A stretch of DNA of 64,000 nt from CAWDMC01 sp963803295 (GCA_963803295.1 CAWDMC010000028.1:186001-250000); one strand, 5' to 3'; numbered from the stretch's first letter, positions 51,057-61,320 are shown. Program-made: numbers and translations. Notes: generated by a model not told the origin, from the letters alone.

Positions 51057-51676
51057 CGCAGCGCCTCCGCCAACCGGGTCAACGCCCCTTCCGAGATCAC
51101 CAACTTATCGTGAGACATCACTTGGTAGGGATGCATTTCGTGGTGCCGGACCAAATCGCAGCCCTTCACATTGCGGGACGAAAGCTCCAGGTTCCGGCTC
51201 CGGGCATCATTAACCACGAGCACAGACTTTTCGATGCCAAGCTTGTGGAGCGCCTCAGCGAATGGCTTGGTTTTCACTTCCGAAAGATTGAGCTGGTCCA
51301 CCACCGTGAGCTTCTGCTCCTGGAACTTCACCGCCAGCGCCGAACGAAGGGCGCCGCGCAGCATCTTCTTGGGAATCTCGTAGGCGTAGTCGCGCGGCTT
51401 GGGACCATGCGCGATGGAACCATGCCGCCAAAGAGAACTACGGATACTGCCCACCCGCGCGCGGCCGGTTCCCTTCTGCCGCCACGGCTTCTTGCCGCCT
51501 CCCGCCACTTCGCCGCGGCTCTTGGTAGAGTGTGTACCCCTGCGCTGGCTAGCCAGGTAGGACTTCGTCGCCTCCCAGAGAAGGCTCTGGTTGGGCGGAG
51601 CTGTGAGAAGCTCATCGGCCAAGTCGAGTTCCCTCACCGTTTGGCCTTCCAGATTCTTGACTTCAATCTTCGCCAT
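51053..51676 (-). CDS. rplD: Ribosomal protein uL4
   Basis: A 207-aa protein with the tunnel-lining loop (SQRRGTHSTKSRGEVAGGGK, KPWRQKGTGRARVGSIRSSL, WRHGSIAHGPKPRDYAYEIP) and the globular part (ALRSALAVKFQEQKLTVVDQ). The start at 51676 (MAKIEVKNLEG) is the canonical one; the frame is open 7 codons upstream. In E. coli L4 represses the S10 operon; no leader was recognised here. Confidence 0.95.
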   Translation of the reverse strand: MAKIEVKNLEGQTVRELDLADELLTAPPNQSLLWEATKSYLASQRRGTHSTKSRGEVAGGGKKPWRQKGTGRARVGSIRSSLWRHGSIAHGPKPRDYAYEIPKKMLRGALRSALAVKFQEQKLTVVDQLNLSEVKTKPFAEALHKLGIEKSVLVVNDARSRNLELSSRNVKGCDLVRHHEMHPYQVMSHDKLVISEGALTRLAEALR

Positions 51677-51708
51677 TTTGATCTCGCTCAGTGCCACTCA
51701 GTTGCCGT

Positions 51709-52425
51709 TTACCCTTTAGCCGCCTGCTTCTTGCCGGATTTGCTTCCCGGCCGAAGCGTCGCCTCAGCTTGATCCGCACCCGTCGGGATTCGGCGGGGAG
51801 CCTTGGCCCTACGCACAATCACGTAGGCCCCGTCGGGACCCGGTATCGCTCCTTGCACCACCAGCGTATTGTCGTCGGTCAGAACCTGGAGCACACGCAG
51901 ATTCCGTACCGTGACCCGATCCACACCCATGTGACCGGCGGCGCGCATGCCAGGCAGCACTCGAGAAGGAAAAGCGGAAGCACCGATTGAACCAGGAGCG
52001 CGATGGAACATCGAACCGTGCGCTCCAGCGCCTCCACCGAAGTGGTGCCGCTTGTGAAATCCCGCAAAACCGCGGCCCTTGGAGATGCCAATCACGTCCA
52101 CTTGCTCGTCAATCTTGAACTGATCCACCAGGACCTTGTCGCCGACCTTGGCCTCATCGTTCGCGCTAAGCCGCACTTCACGAAGGAAGCGTGCTGGATT
52201 GGCCCCTGCCTTCTTAAAATGTCCGGCGAGAGCCCCGGTTTGCCGCTTAGGCGGCGGGAACTCCACCAATCCGAGTTGCGCCGCCTCGTAGCCGTCGCTC
52301 TGGGTCGTCTTGCGCTGCACGACAATGCAGGGCCCAGCCTTGAGCACCGTCGCCGGCACCATGTCGCCGTTGGCCCTGAAGATCTGGGTCATCCCCAATT
52401 TCTTACCGAGAATTGAACTCACCAT
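51709..52425 (-). CDS. rplC: Ribosomal protein uL3
   Basis: A 238-aa protein whose loop reaches the peptidyl-transferase centre. It has SSILGKKLGMTQIFRANGDM, GISKGRGFAGFHKRHHFGGG, AHGSMFHRAPGSIGASAFPS and RVLPGMRAAGHMGVDRVTVR, all standard, with a Lys-rich C-terminal tail (KSGKKQAAKG). The start at 52425 (MVSSILGKK) fits the family better than 52434. Confidence 0.95.
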   Translation of the reverse strand: MVSSILGKKLGMTQIFRANGDMVPATVLKAGPCIVVQRKTTQSDGYEAAQLGLVEFPPPKRQTGALAGHFKKAGANPARFLREVRLSANDEAKVGDKVLVDQFKIDEQVDVIGISKGRGFAGFHKRHHFGGGAGAHGSMFHRAPGSIGASAFPSRVLPGMRAAGHMGVDRVTVRNLRVLQVLTDDNTLVVQGAIPGPDGAYVIVRRAKAPRRIPTGADQAEATLRPGSKSGKKQAAKG

Positions 52426-52501
52426 AATGAACACCCGGGATTCGAGCCTGGGATTCGGGCGTCGAGATCAGGTGCTGCTTCAAACCCTAATCCCAAACCC
52501 G

Positions 52502-52832
52502 CTATTTCGTATGTTCCTTTCCGAACGCTTTGATCTCGATATCCACGCCCGACGGCAAGTCAAGCTTGGTCAAATCCTCGATGGTCTTCTGCGTCGGCTC
52601 CAGGATATCAATCAACCGCTTGTGCGTACGGATTTCAAATTGCTCCCGCGACTTCTTGTCAGTGTGGGGCGAGCGCAACACACAATACTTATTGATGATG
52701 GTCGGCAAAGGAACCGGTCCCGCCACCTGCGCCCCGGTGCGCTTCGCCGTGGAGACGATCTCGGTCGCCGACGACATCGAGGATTCGATGGTCGTACGCC
52801 TTCAGCCGAATTCGAATTTTCTGGTGCAGCAT
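52502..52832 (-). CDS. rpsJ: Ribosomal protein uS10, frameshifted in this sequence
   Basis: From ATG 52832 the reading is MLHQKIRIRLKAYDHRILD, then an extra base in GATGTCGTCGG (about 52773-52776) shifts the frame. Without it the protein continues SSATEIVSTAKRTGAQVAGP, VPLPTIINKYCVLRSPHTDK and SREQFEIRTHKRLIDILEP to 52502, about 109 aa, a normal S10. S10 is essential for the ribosome and for NusB-dependent antitermination, so a sequence error is likely. The 91-codon ORF from 52777 alone lacks the first beta strand. Confidence 0.9.
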
Positions 52833-52918
52833 AAAGTCTCTAGACCTCTCCGCTTTGAAAGCCGCCCGTCAAACGCTGCTGTCACGAACGAGTCCGAGCA
52901 GCACTTTCGGCTCGCCGG

Positions 52919-54109
<1,191 letters not shown>

Positions 54110-54168
54110 GTTCTCTCACCTTTAGAAGAATTCACTGAACTCAAGAACTCCGCTTGAACACCGCGAAA

Positions 54169-56328
54169 CTAAGACGACTTACCCACCGGTCTGCCTTGCA
54201 CCTTGGCGACGATTTCCTCCTGGACATTTCCCGGCGCCTGTTCGTAGCGGAGGAAATGCATCGTGTAGGAGGCACGCCCCTGAGTCTTGGAACGCAAATC
54301 CGTGGCATAGCCGAACATTTCCGCCAGAGGAACCTTGGCTCGAATAATCTGGGTGGAACCGCGCTTCTCCAGGCCTTCGATATGGCCGCGGCGCGAACTC
54401 AGGTCGCCCAGCACGTCACCCATGAATTCCTCGGGGACAACCACCTCCACCTTCATCACCGGCTCGAGCAGGACAGGCTTAGCGCGGTGGGCGGCTTCCT
54501 TGAAGGCCATCGAAGCGGCAATCTTGAAGGCGATTTCAGAAGAATCCACTTCATGATAGGAGCCATAAAAGAGCGCCGCCTTCACACCGGTCATTTCGTA
54601 ACCGGCGAGAACGCCCGTCTCCATCGCTTCCCGCACACCCTGGTAGACCGGACCGATATACTCCCTGGGCACTACACCGCTGACAATCTCATCCAGGAAG
54701 AGCAGGTTGAGCTCGGGATCAAACTTGTTGCTGGCCTTCTTCTTGGTAATCTCAGCGATTTCGTTGGGGTCAGGGTGGGGCAGGGGTTCAAGCCGCAAGG
54801 CGACGTGGCCATACTGGCCTCGGCCGCCGGTCTGCTTAATGTACTTGCCTTCAGCCTCAGAGGCGGTGCGGATGGTCTCGCGATAGGCAACCTGTGGCCG
54901 CCCGACGTTGGCCGCAACATTGAACTCCCGCATCATGCGGTCGACCAGAATCTCGAGATGAAGCTCACCCATGCCGGAAATCAGGGTCTGGCCGGTATCA
55001 GGATCCGTATTGACTTTGAAAGTAGGATCTTCCTGGGTGAGCTTGCCGAGGGCATTGCCTAACTTTTCCTGATCGGCCTTGGTCTTCGGCTCAATCGCCA
55101 CTGAAATAACGGGCGCCGGGAAGTCCATGGCCTCGAGCACCACCGGATCGTTCTCATCACAGATCGTATCTCCGGTGGAGACGCTCTTGAGACCCACCGC
55201 CGCGGCGATATCGCCGGCGTAGAGGTCCGAAATTTCCTCGCGCTTATTGGCGTGCATCTTGAGCAGACGTCCAATGCGCTCACGACGCCCCCGGCGCGGG
55301 TTGTAAACGGTATCACCGTTCTGGAGCGTACCCGAATAAACCCGTACGAAGGCCAGTTGACCCACGAAAGGATCCGTCATGATCTTGAAAACCAAGGCGG
55401 CGAAGGGGGCGTTGTCCTGCGGGGGGCGCGCGACCTTTTCCTCGGTGCCGGGTATAAGAGCTTCAATCGGGGGAACATCAAGCGGCGAAGGCAGGTAATC
55501 CACGACCGCATCGAGCAGCGGCTGCACACCTTTGTTCTTAAAAGCAGAACCGCAAAGGATGGGAAACACCTTCATGGCGATGGTGGAGCGGCGCAGACTT
55601 GCCCTCAAATCCGCCTCCGTCACCTCGTCCCCGTGCACATACTTGGTCAAAATCGCGTCGTCGACTTCGCCCAGAGACTCGATCAACTGTTCGCGGGCAT
55701 GGCGGGCCGCTTGCTGCTCTTCGGGTGGGATCCCCACGACATCGAAAGCCGCACCCAGCGTCTCATCCCTGTAGACGATCGCCTTCTGCGCCACCACATC
55801 GATAATGCCGCGGAAATAGTCTTCCTTACCCAACGGCAACTGAATCACCACAGGATTGGCGTGCAGCTTCGACTTGATCTGGCTTACACACTGGTCAAAG
55901 TCGGACCCTACGCGATCCATTTTGTTAACAAACACAATGCGCGGAACCCGGTACTTGTCAGCCTGCCGCCATACCGTCTCCGTTTGCGGCTCGACCCCTT
56001 CCACCGCACCCAATAGGGCGATGGCGCCATCGAGCACCCGCAACGAGCGCTCCACTTCGGCAGTGAAATCCACGTGACCCGGAGTGTCAATAATGTTGAT
56101 CCGGATGTCGTTCCAGAAACAAGTTGTGGCCGCGGAGGTGATAGTAATCCCGCGTTCCTGCTCCTGCTCCATCCAGTCCATTACCGCCGTACCTTCGTGC
56201 ACTTCGCCGATCTTGTGCGTAATCCCCGTGTAGTAGAGGATACGCTCTGTCGTCGTCGTCTTACCGGCATCAATGTGAGCCATGATACCGATATTCCGGG
56301 TTTTCTCGAGCGGCACTTGTCTCGGCAT
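54169..56328 (-). CDS. fusA: Elongation factor G
   Basis: The translocase (719 aa) has all five domains. G1 is AHIDAGKTTTTERILYY, G3 DTPGHVDFTAEVERSLRVLD, G4 FVNKMDRVG. Domain IV has RETIRTASEAEGKYIKQTGG and RGQYGHVALRLEP, and domain V ends AEMFGYATDLRSKTQGRASY. It is standard in length. A 262-base gap with a hairpin separates it from rpsG, much longer than the gaps around it; it is followed by tuf after 59 bases. Confidence 0.98.
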   Translation of the reverse strand: MPRQVPLEKTRNIGIMAHIDAGKTTTTERILYYTGITHKIGEVHEGTAVMDWMEQEQERGITITSAATTCFWNDIRINIIDTPGHVDFTAEVERSLRVLDGAIALLGAVEGVEPQTETVWRQADKYRVPRIVFVNKMDRVGSDFDQCVSQIKSKLHANPVVIQLPLGKEDYFRGIIDVVAQKAIVYRDETLGAAFDVVGIPPEEQQAARHAREQLIESLGEVDDAILTKYVHGDEVTEADLRASLRRSTIAMKVFPILCGSAFKNKGVQPLLDAVVDYLPSPLDVPPIEALIPGTEEKVARPPQDNAPFAALVFKIMTDPFVGQLAFVRVYSGTLQNGDTVYNPRRGRRERIGRLLKMHANKREEISDLYAGDIAAAVGLKSVSTGDTICDENDPVVLEAMDFPAPVISVAIEPKTKADQEKLGNALGKLTQEDPTFKVNTDPDTGQTLISGMGELHLEILVDRMMREFNVAANVGRPQVAYRETIRTASEAEGKYIKQTGGRGQYGHVALRLEPLPHPDPNEIAEITKKKASNKFDPELNLLFLDEIVSGVVPREYIGPVYQGVREAMETGVLAGYEMTGVKAALFYGSYHEVDSSEIAFKIAASMAFKEAAHRAKPVLLEPVMKVEVVVPEEFMGDVLGDLSSRRGHIEGLEKRGSTQIIRAKVPLAEMFGYATDLRSKTQGRASYTMHFLRYEQAPGNVQEEIVAKVQGRPVGKSS

Positions 56329-56513
56329 AACACTCTAAAGCGAAAGGCCACGGCTCCGATCTCGCCCTCAAGGGATCAAACCCGAAGGAACGGAGCCGGT
56401 CGGCCCACAAGCAGTAACTGTTGTACATGAACCCCGCTGATGCGAGGCGCCAAGCGGATCGTGGCCCCGGGTCGAACCACCTCCCGCCTGTACTAGGCTG
56501 GTTCCGATCTATT

Positions 56514-56541
56514 CCGGACTTAGCGTATCGATGAAGTCCGG
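56514..56541 (-). promoter_or_regulatory. Hairpin in the rpsG-fusA gap
   Basis: CCGGACTT at 56514-56521 pairs with AAGTCCGG at 56534-56541 across a 12-base loop. It lies in a 262-base gap within an otherwise tightly packed operon. No T-run follows on the minus strand, so it is not a simple terminator. It may be a processing site or ribosomal-protein target; this is inference from position only. Confidence 0.35.
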
Positions 56542-56590
56542 TATTGCGCACCCGGCTTCCATCCCGGGCGCCCCCCTCTACAACTCGGAA

Positions 56591-57061
56591 TCACCAGCGA
56601 TAATGCGCAAAAGCCTTATTTGCTTCAGCCATGCGATGGGTGTCGTCACGCTTCTTGATAGCGCCGCCACGATTATTGGCGGCGTCCAGGAGCTCCGCCG
56701 TCAACTTCTCGACCATGGATTTCTCGCCCCTCGAACGGGCGTATCCGATCAGCCATCGTATACTCAGCGAATTCTGGCGATTGCGATTCACTTCCACCGG
56801 CACCTGATAGTTGGCGCCGCCTACCCGGCGTGACTTTACCTCGAGCGCAGGCTTTACATTCTCCAAAGCCTTCTTAAACGTCTTCAAGGGATCGTCTTTC
56901 GTCTTCTCCCGAATCGCTTCGAGTGAGTTGTATACGATTCGGCGAGCCACCGACTTTTCCCCGGCATACATCAGGCAGTTGACGAACTTCTCTACCATTT
57001 GACTCTGGTAAACCGGATCCGTACCCGGCTCGCGAGTTTCTACTGTTCCCTTACGTGGCAT
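56591..57061 (-). CDS. rpsG: Ribosomal protein uS7
   Basis: A 156-aa primary-binding protein of the small-subunit head: MPRKGTVETREPGTDPVYQS, VNCLMYAGEKSVARRIVYNS, ENVKPALEVKSRRVGGANYQ, VPVEVNRNRQNSLSIRWLIG and the ending KRDDTHRMAEANKAFAHYRW. Exactly standard length. In E. coli S7 represses translation from the rpsL-rpsG gap; here that gap is 73 bases. Confidence 0.98.
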   Translation of the reverse strand: MPRKGTVETREPGTDPVYQSQMVEKFVNCLMYAGEKSVARRIVYNSLEAIREKTKDDPLKTFKKALENVKPALEVKSRRVGGANYQVPVEVNRNRQNSLSIRWLIGYARSRGEKSMVEKLTAELLDAANNRGGAIKKRDDTHRMAEANKAFAHYRW

Positions 57062-57134
57062 AGCTTAGCTCTCAGCAATCACCTATCAGGGCTTATCAAT
57101 TGTGAGTTAACGCGACCCGCGCTCCCCATCGAAA

Positions 57135-57512
57135 CTAGGAAGCCTTAGGCCTCTTGGCGCCGTACTTCGAACGCCCCTGGCGGCGATCGCTGACTCCGGC
57201 GGAATCGAGCGTACCGCGAATGACGTGATAGCGGACGCCAGGCAGATCCTTCACGCGACCGCCCCGGATCAATACAATCGAGTGCTCCTGCAGGTTGTGG
57301 CCGACGCCCGGGATATACGTCGTTACTTCCATGCTGTTGGTCAGGCGCACGCGAGCCACCTTGCGCAGTGCTGAATTGGGCTTCTTGGGAGTCTGGGTGT
57401 AAACACGAATGCAGACGCCGCGTTTCTGCGGCGAACTATCCAGCGCCGGGCTCGACGTCTTGTAACGAGCCATCTCCCGGCCTCGACGGACCAATTGGTT
57501 AAAAGTCGGCAT
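57135..57512 (-). CDS. rpsL: Ribosomal protein uS12
   Basis: A 125-aa decoding-centre protein. The conserved loops TQTPKKPNSALRKVARVRL and RGGRVKDLPGVRYHVIRGT are wild type at the Lys positions where streptomycin-resistance substitutions occur, as far as can be judged by eye. The C-terminus (GVSDRRQGRSKYGAKRPKAS) is standard. It is the first gene of the str cluster and has its own likely promoter 90-120 bases upstream. Confidence 0.98.
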   Translation of the reverse strand: MPTFNQLVRRGREMARYKTSSPALDSSPQKRGVCIRVYTQTPKKPNSALRKVARVRLTNSMEVTTYIPGVGHNLQEHSIVLIRGGRVKDLPGVRYHVIRGTLDSAGVSDRRQGRSKYGAKRPKAS

Positions 57513-57562
57513 TACTATCCCTCAGCTCAGGCCCAGCACACGCAACAGAATTCGGATCTCGG

Positions 57563-57580
57563 AAAAACCCACAAGGTGGG
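57563..57580 (-). terminator. Small intrinsic terminator-like hairpin upstream of rpsL
   Basis: CCCAC-AAG-GTGGG at 57568-57580 forms a 5-bp stem with a 3-base loop, followed on the minus strand by TTTTT and CC. It lies between frr and rpsL and downstream of the predicted rpsL promoter, so it could end frr transcripts partly or act as an attenuator in the rpsL leader. The stem is short. Confidence 0.4.
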
Positions 57581-57607
57581 AACTATTTCACGCCGAAACC
57601 TTACCAA

Positions 57608-57635
57608 ATTAACACACAAGAAAGGAAATCGTCAA
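57608..57635 (-). promoter_or_regulatory. Candidate promoter for the str cluster: TTGACG-16-GTTAAT
   Basis: On the minus strand, TTGACG at 57630-57635, a 16-bp spacer and GTTAAT at 57608-57613. It lies in the 156-base frr-rpsL gap, about 95 bases before the rpsL start. It would allow independent transcription of rpsL and everything after it. Confidence 0.45.
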
Positions 57636-57668
57636 GTAGTACCACCAATAATCAAAAGCTTAGCAATC

Positions 57669-58229
57669 TTAGTGCAGCTCCAGGATCTCTTTCTCCTTCA
57701 CCTTACCCTGGGCCTCAAGCCTCTCCATGTATTCGTCAGTTATCTTCTGGACCTCTTCCAATCCGCGCTTTTCGTCGTCTTCGGAGATCGCCTTCTCCTT
57801 CAGCATTTTCTTCAGCGCCTCGTTAGCATCGCGGCGGACGTTGCGCACTGCGGTTCGGTGGTTTTCCAGTACCTTGTGGACGTGTTTCACCAACTCTTTA
57901 CGCCGCTCCTCGGTCAAAGGCGGAATAGGCACGCGCAACATTTTACCGTCGCTCATGGGGTTCAGGCCCAGGTCCGAAGAACGGATCGCTTTTTCAATAT
58001 GTGCGACTAAGCTCGGGTCCCAGGGCTGGACAGTCAACATGTTCGGCTCCGGCACTCCCAGAGTCGCCACCTGATTGATCGGTGTTGGCGTCCCGTAGAA
58101 ATCGACGCGAATACTCTCGAGCAGAGAGGTTGAGGCGCGGCCCGTGCGGACCCCCGCCAAATCGTGGCGGAAAACCTCGATAGCCTTTCCCATACGGGTC
58201 CGAGTTTGCGCAATAGTGTCCTTAATCAT
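57669..58229 (-). CDS. frr: Ribosome recycling factor
   Basis: The protein (186 aa) splits the post-termination ribosome with EF-G. It has DLAGVRTGRASTSLLESIRV, YGTPTPINQVATLGVPEPNM, LTVQPWDPSLVAHIEKAIRS and PPLTEERRKELVKHVHKVLE, standard in length. It follows pyrH by 64 bases, the classical tsf-pyrH-frr order. Confidence 0.98.
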   Translation of the reverse strand: MIKDTIAQTRTRMGKAIEVFRHDLAGVRTGRASTSLLESIRVDFYGTPTPINQVATLGVPEPNMLTVQPWDPSLVAHIEKAIRSSDLGLNPMSDGKMLRVPIPPLTEERRKELVKHVHKVLENHRTAVRNVRRDANEALKKMLKEKAISEDDEKRGLEEVQKITDEYMERLEAQGKVKEKEILELH

Positions 58230-58293
58230 CGTTGGCCTTCTCTAGGCTAGCTATTCGAGCGAGGAGCGGCCCTCCGCCTCAATCTGCCGCTGC

Positions 58294-59010
58294 TCAACGC
58301 GCCACCAGCGACCCAATCTTCTCGCCGAGGACCACCCGCTTCAGGTTCCCCGGCACATTCAGGTTGAATATGATAATCGGCAAACTGTTGTCCATGCACA
58401 GCGAAATCGCCGTGGTATCCATCACACCCAAGCGCCGCGACAGTACATCCAGGTAGTTGATCTGGGCAAACATTTTCGCGCCGGGAAATCTCTTGGGATC
58501 GGCGTCGTAAACGCCGTCGACCTTAGTCGCCTTCAAGATCACATCGGCCTTAAGTTCCATGGCCCTCAGGGCAGCCGCGGTGTCGGTGGAGAAGTACGGA
58601 TTGCCGGTTCCGGCCGCCAACACCACAACCCGGCCCTTCTCCAGATGCCGGATGGCGCGGCGCCGGATGAAGGGCTCGGCGATCTCGCGGATCTCGATGG
58701 CTGTCACCACACGGGTGAAGGAGCCGGCCTTTTCGAGCGCATCCTGCAAACCGAGAGCGTTGATTACCGTGGCCAGCATGCCCATGTTATCAGCCACCAC
58801 CCGCTCGATCCCTTGGGCAGAGGCTGCCACACCCCGAATGAAGTTGCCGCCACCGATCACGATGGCGATCTGCACGCCCAATTCGTGCACTTCGTGTACT
58901 TCTTCGGCGATGCGTTGGATGACGTCGGGATCAACCCCGAAGCCTTGAGCGCCCAGCAGCGCTTCTCCACTTAATTTCAGCAGGATGCGGCGAAAAACGG
59001 GATCAGGCAT
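58294..59010 (-). CDS. pyrH: UMP kinase
   Basis: The hexameric enzyme (238 aa) phosphorylates UMP to UDP. It belongs to the amino-acid-kinase fold: RILLKLSGEALLGAQGFGVD, IGGGNFIRGVAASAQGIERV, DNMGMLATVINALGLQDALE, GTGNPYFSTDTAAALRAMEL and KVDGVYDADPKRFPGAKMF. Full length. It lies 19 bases after tsf. Confidence 0.98.
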   Translation of the reverse strand: MPDPVFRRILLKLSGEALLGAQGFGVDPDVIQRIAEEVHEVHELGVQIAIVIGGGNFIRGVAASAQGIERVVADNMGMLATVINALGLQDALEKAGSFTRVVTAIEIREIAEPFIRRRAIRHLEKGRVVVLAAGTGNPYFSTDTAAALRAMELKADVILKATKVDGVYDADPKRFPGAKMFAQINYLDVLSRRLGVMDTTAISLCMDNSLPIIIFNLNVPGNLKRVVLGEKIGSLVAR

Positions 59011-59029
59011 AATTTCCGGCTCTTATTCC

Positions 59030-59647
59030 TCAAGCGGGCTTGGACAAGCCCTCGCCCACCTTGAATCGCGCAAAACGCCGCACGGTGATGTTCTCGCCAA
59101 ATTTGGCGATCTTTGTCTCGATCAACTCACGCACTGTCTGGGAGCCCGCCGGATCCTTGATGAAATGCTGATCGTACAGGCAGTTTTCCTCGTAGAACTT
59201 GGCCAGCCGGCCTTCTACCATCCGGTCGAGCACAGCGGCAGGCTTCCCGGAGGCCGCAGCCTGGTCTCGCAGGATCGCCTTCTCCTGATCGAGCACCTCC
59301 GAGGTCACATCCTCCCCGCGGATGAATTTGGGATCGGTGGCACAGACCTGCATGGCAATATCGTGGGTAAGTTGCTGGAATTCCTCCGTGCGAGCCACAA
59401 AGTCCGACTCGCAGTTCACTTCCACAATCACAGCAATCTTGCTTCCAGGATGAATGTAGTGTCCGACCAGGCCCTCGGTTGCCACACGGCTCGCTTTCTT
59501 GGCAGCGCTCGCCTGGCCCCGCTTCCGCAAGATGGTAAAAGCCTTTTCGGGATCCCCCTCGGCTTCTTCCAGCGCCTTCTTGCACTCCATCATTGGCGCA
59601 CCACTTGCCTCACGCAGCTTTTTGACTTCCTCTGCCTTAACGGCCAT
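59030..59647 (-). CDS. tsf: Elongation factor Ts
   Basis: The nucleotide-exchange factor for EF-Tu (205 aa, the shorter bacterial form). It shows the N-terminal UBA-like motif with LREASGAPMMECKKALEEAE, the IAVIVEVNCESDFVARTEEF core and the helical ending GENITVRRFARFKVGEGL. The short form lacks one of the two core subdomains found in E. coli EF-Ts. It follows rpsB by 86 bases. Confidence 0.96.
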   Translation of the reverse strand: MAVKAEEVKKLREASGAPMMECKKALEEAEGDPEKAFTILRKRGQASAAKKASRVATEGLVGHYIHPGSKIAVIVEVNCESDFVARTEEFQQLTHDIAMQVCATDPKFIRGEDVTSEVLDQEKAILRDQAAASGKPAAVLDRMVEGRLAKFYEENCLYDQHFIKDPAGSQTVRELIETKIAKFGENITVRRFARFKVGEGLSKPA

Positions 59648-59733
59648 TCCGATTCAACTCCTCTTGACTATCCTCAATCTAAGTTGGCGCCCCCACCAGA
59701 GCTGAAAGCGCCTGAGAACGCCTCGATCTCCAC

Positions 59734-60705
59734 TTAGGCGCTGCCATTCAAGCCTTCGTCATCTTCCTTGTGGCGTCCCAGTTTCCGCTTGGTACGAGGG
59801 ACTCTCACCCGGCCGTCAGCAACTTCTTCCGCTGCCGCCACGGCAGGTGACAAGCCCCCTTCGTCGAGGGCCGCGATAGCCGCTTCAGGATAGCCATACA
59901 GATCTTCCGCACCAGGGATCGCCGCCTCCTGACTCGAAAGCGCCGCCTCTTCGCGTTGGCGCTGCAACTCTTCGGCCGCTTGCTCGGCCGCGATTTTCTC
60001 CTCTTCGAGGCGCTTTTGCTCTTCGGCCTGCCGTCCTTCAATCACCGACTCGGCGATGCGCGAGGTAAACAACCGGATCGAGCGCAAGGCGTCGTCATTT
60101 CCAGGAATCACGTAGTCGACCAGATCGGGATCACAGTTGGTATCCACGATTGCGACTACCGGAATTCCCAGCTTCCGAGCTTCCTTTACAGCGATGTCTT
60201 CCTTGTTCGAGTCGACCACAAACATCGCGTCCGGCATGGCTGGCATGTCCTTAATGCCAGCAAGATTCTGCTCAAGGTGCTTGCGCTCGCGCTCCAACCC
60301 CAGGACTTCCTTCTTGGTCAGCAAGTCGTAGCGGCCGTCCTTGCTCATCTCCTCGAGTTCCTTCAGCCGTTGAATCGACTTTTGGATGGTAGTGTTATTC
60401 GTCAACAGCCCGCCCAACCAGCGGTGGTTCACATAGAACATGCCACAGCGCTTCGCTTCTTCAGCGATTGCCTCCTGGGCTTGTCGCTTGGTGCCCACGA
60501 AAAGCAGATTCTTAGCCTCACCCGCCAGATCGGAAACAAATTTGGCAGCCTCCTTAAAAAGCTTCAGAGTCTTCTGGAGATCAATAATGTAGATTCCGTT
60601 GCGCTCCCCGTAGATATACTCCTTCATCTTGGGGTTCCAGCGCCGGGTCTGATGTCCGAAATGGACACCGGCCTCCAGAAATTCCTTCATACTGATGTTC
60701 GACAA
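59734..60705 (-). CDS. rpsB: Ribosomal protein uS2 with long C-terminal extension
   Basis: A 323-aa protein; usual length is about 240-260. The core is standard: MKEFLEAGVHFGHQTRRWNP, MKEYIYGERNGIYIIDLQKT, LFVGTKRQAQEAIAEEAKRC, HRWLGGLLTNNTTIQKSIQR and ARKLGIPVVAIVDTNCDPDL. The last 85 residues are Ala/Glu-rich (RLEEEKIAAEQAAEELQRQR) with a basic end, probably partly coiled-coil and partly disordered. Confidence 0.97.
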   Translation of the reverse strand: MSNISMKEFLEAGVHFGHQTRRWNPKMKEYIYGERNGIYIIDLQKTLKLFKEAAKFVSDLAGEAKNLLFVGTKRQAQEAIAEEAKRCGMFYVNHRWLGGLLTNNTTIQKSIQRLKELEEMSKDGRYDLLTKKEVLGLERERKHLEQNLAGIKDMPAMPDAMFVVDSNKEDIAVKEARKLGIPVVAIVDTNCDPDLVDYVIPGNDDALRSIRLFTSRIAESVIEGRQAEEQKRLEEEKIAAEQAAEELQRQREEAALSSQEAAIPGAEDLYGYPEAAIAALDEGGLSPAVAAAEEVADGRVRVPRTKRKLGRHKEDDEGLNGSA

Positions 60706-60795
60706 TGGACCTCCTTAAGGACAGTGACGAGTGACAAGCAAAAAGTCACCGGCACCGCTTATCACTCGCCCCTCTTCAACTCGTCACTGCTCTTT

Positions 60796-61191
60796 CTACC
60801 GCTTCGAGAACTGGAACCGCTTACGCGCACCCTTCTGGCCGTACTTCTTCCGTTCCTTGGCACGCGGATCGCGAGTCAAAAATCCACCCTGGCGCAGCTT
60901 GGAACGTAGCTCGGGGTTAAACACGAGCAGAGCTCGCGCGATGCCCAGACGGACGGCGCCGGCCTGTCCATGTACACCACCGCCGGCAGTATTCGCCAGG
61001 ACGTCGAATTTGCCGAGATTCTCCGTCAGCACCAACGGCTGCACGAGTTCCTGGCGGAGCGCCTCGGAGGGAAAGAATGTGTCAACCGGGCGGCGATTCA
61101 CCAGGATCTTGCCCTCGCCCGGCCGCAGAATAACCCGTGCTACCGAAGTCTTGCGACGCCCCGTAGCTCGAAAATGTGCCTGATCTTCCAC
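60796..61191 (-). CDS. rpsI: Ribosomal protein uS9
   Basis: A 131-aa protein whose C-terminal tail contacts P-site tRNA. It shows FRATGRRKTSVARVILRPGE, LANTAGGGVHGQAGAVRLGI, ARALLVFNPELRSKLRQGGF and LTRDPRAKERKKYGQKGARK, ending FQFSKR as usual. It is downstream of rplM, 129 bases apart. Confidence 0.97.
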   Translation of the reverse strand: MEDQAHFRATGRRKTSVARVILRPGEGKILVNRRPVDTFFPSEALRQELVQPLVLTENLGKFDVLANTAGGGVHGQAGAVRLGIARALLVFNPELRSKLRQGGFLTRDPRAKERKKYGQKGARKRFQFSKR

Positions 61192-61320
61192 GCTCGCTCC
61201 TGAAACAATTGGATTGGACCAGCCGGCACGGCAGAGGCATCCCTCCCCTGTTGCCGCTTGGCGCTCAAGAAATCCTGGGCCGGATTCTTAGGCCCGCCCT
61301 GAAAAGCCCTGGGATTATGT

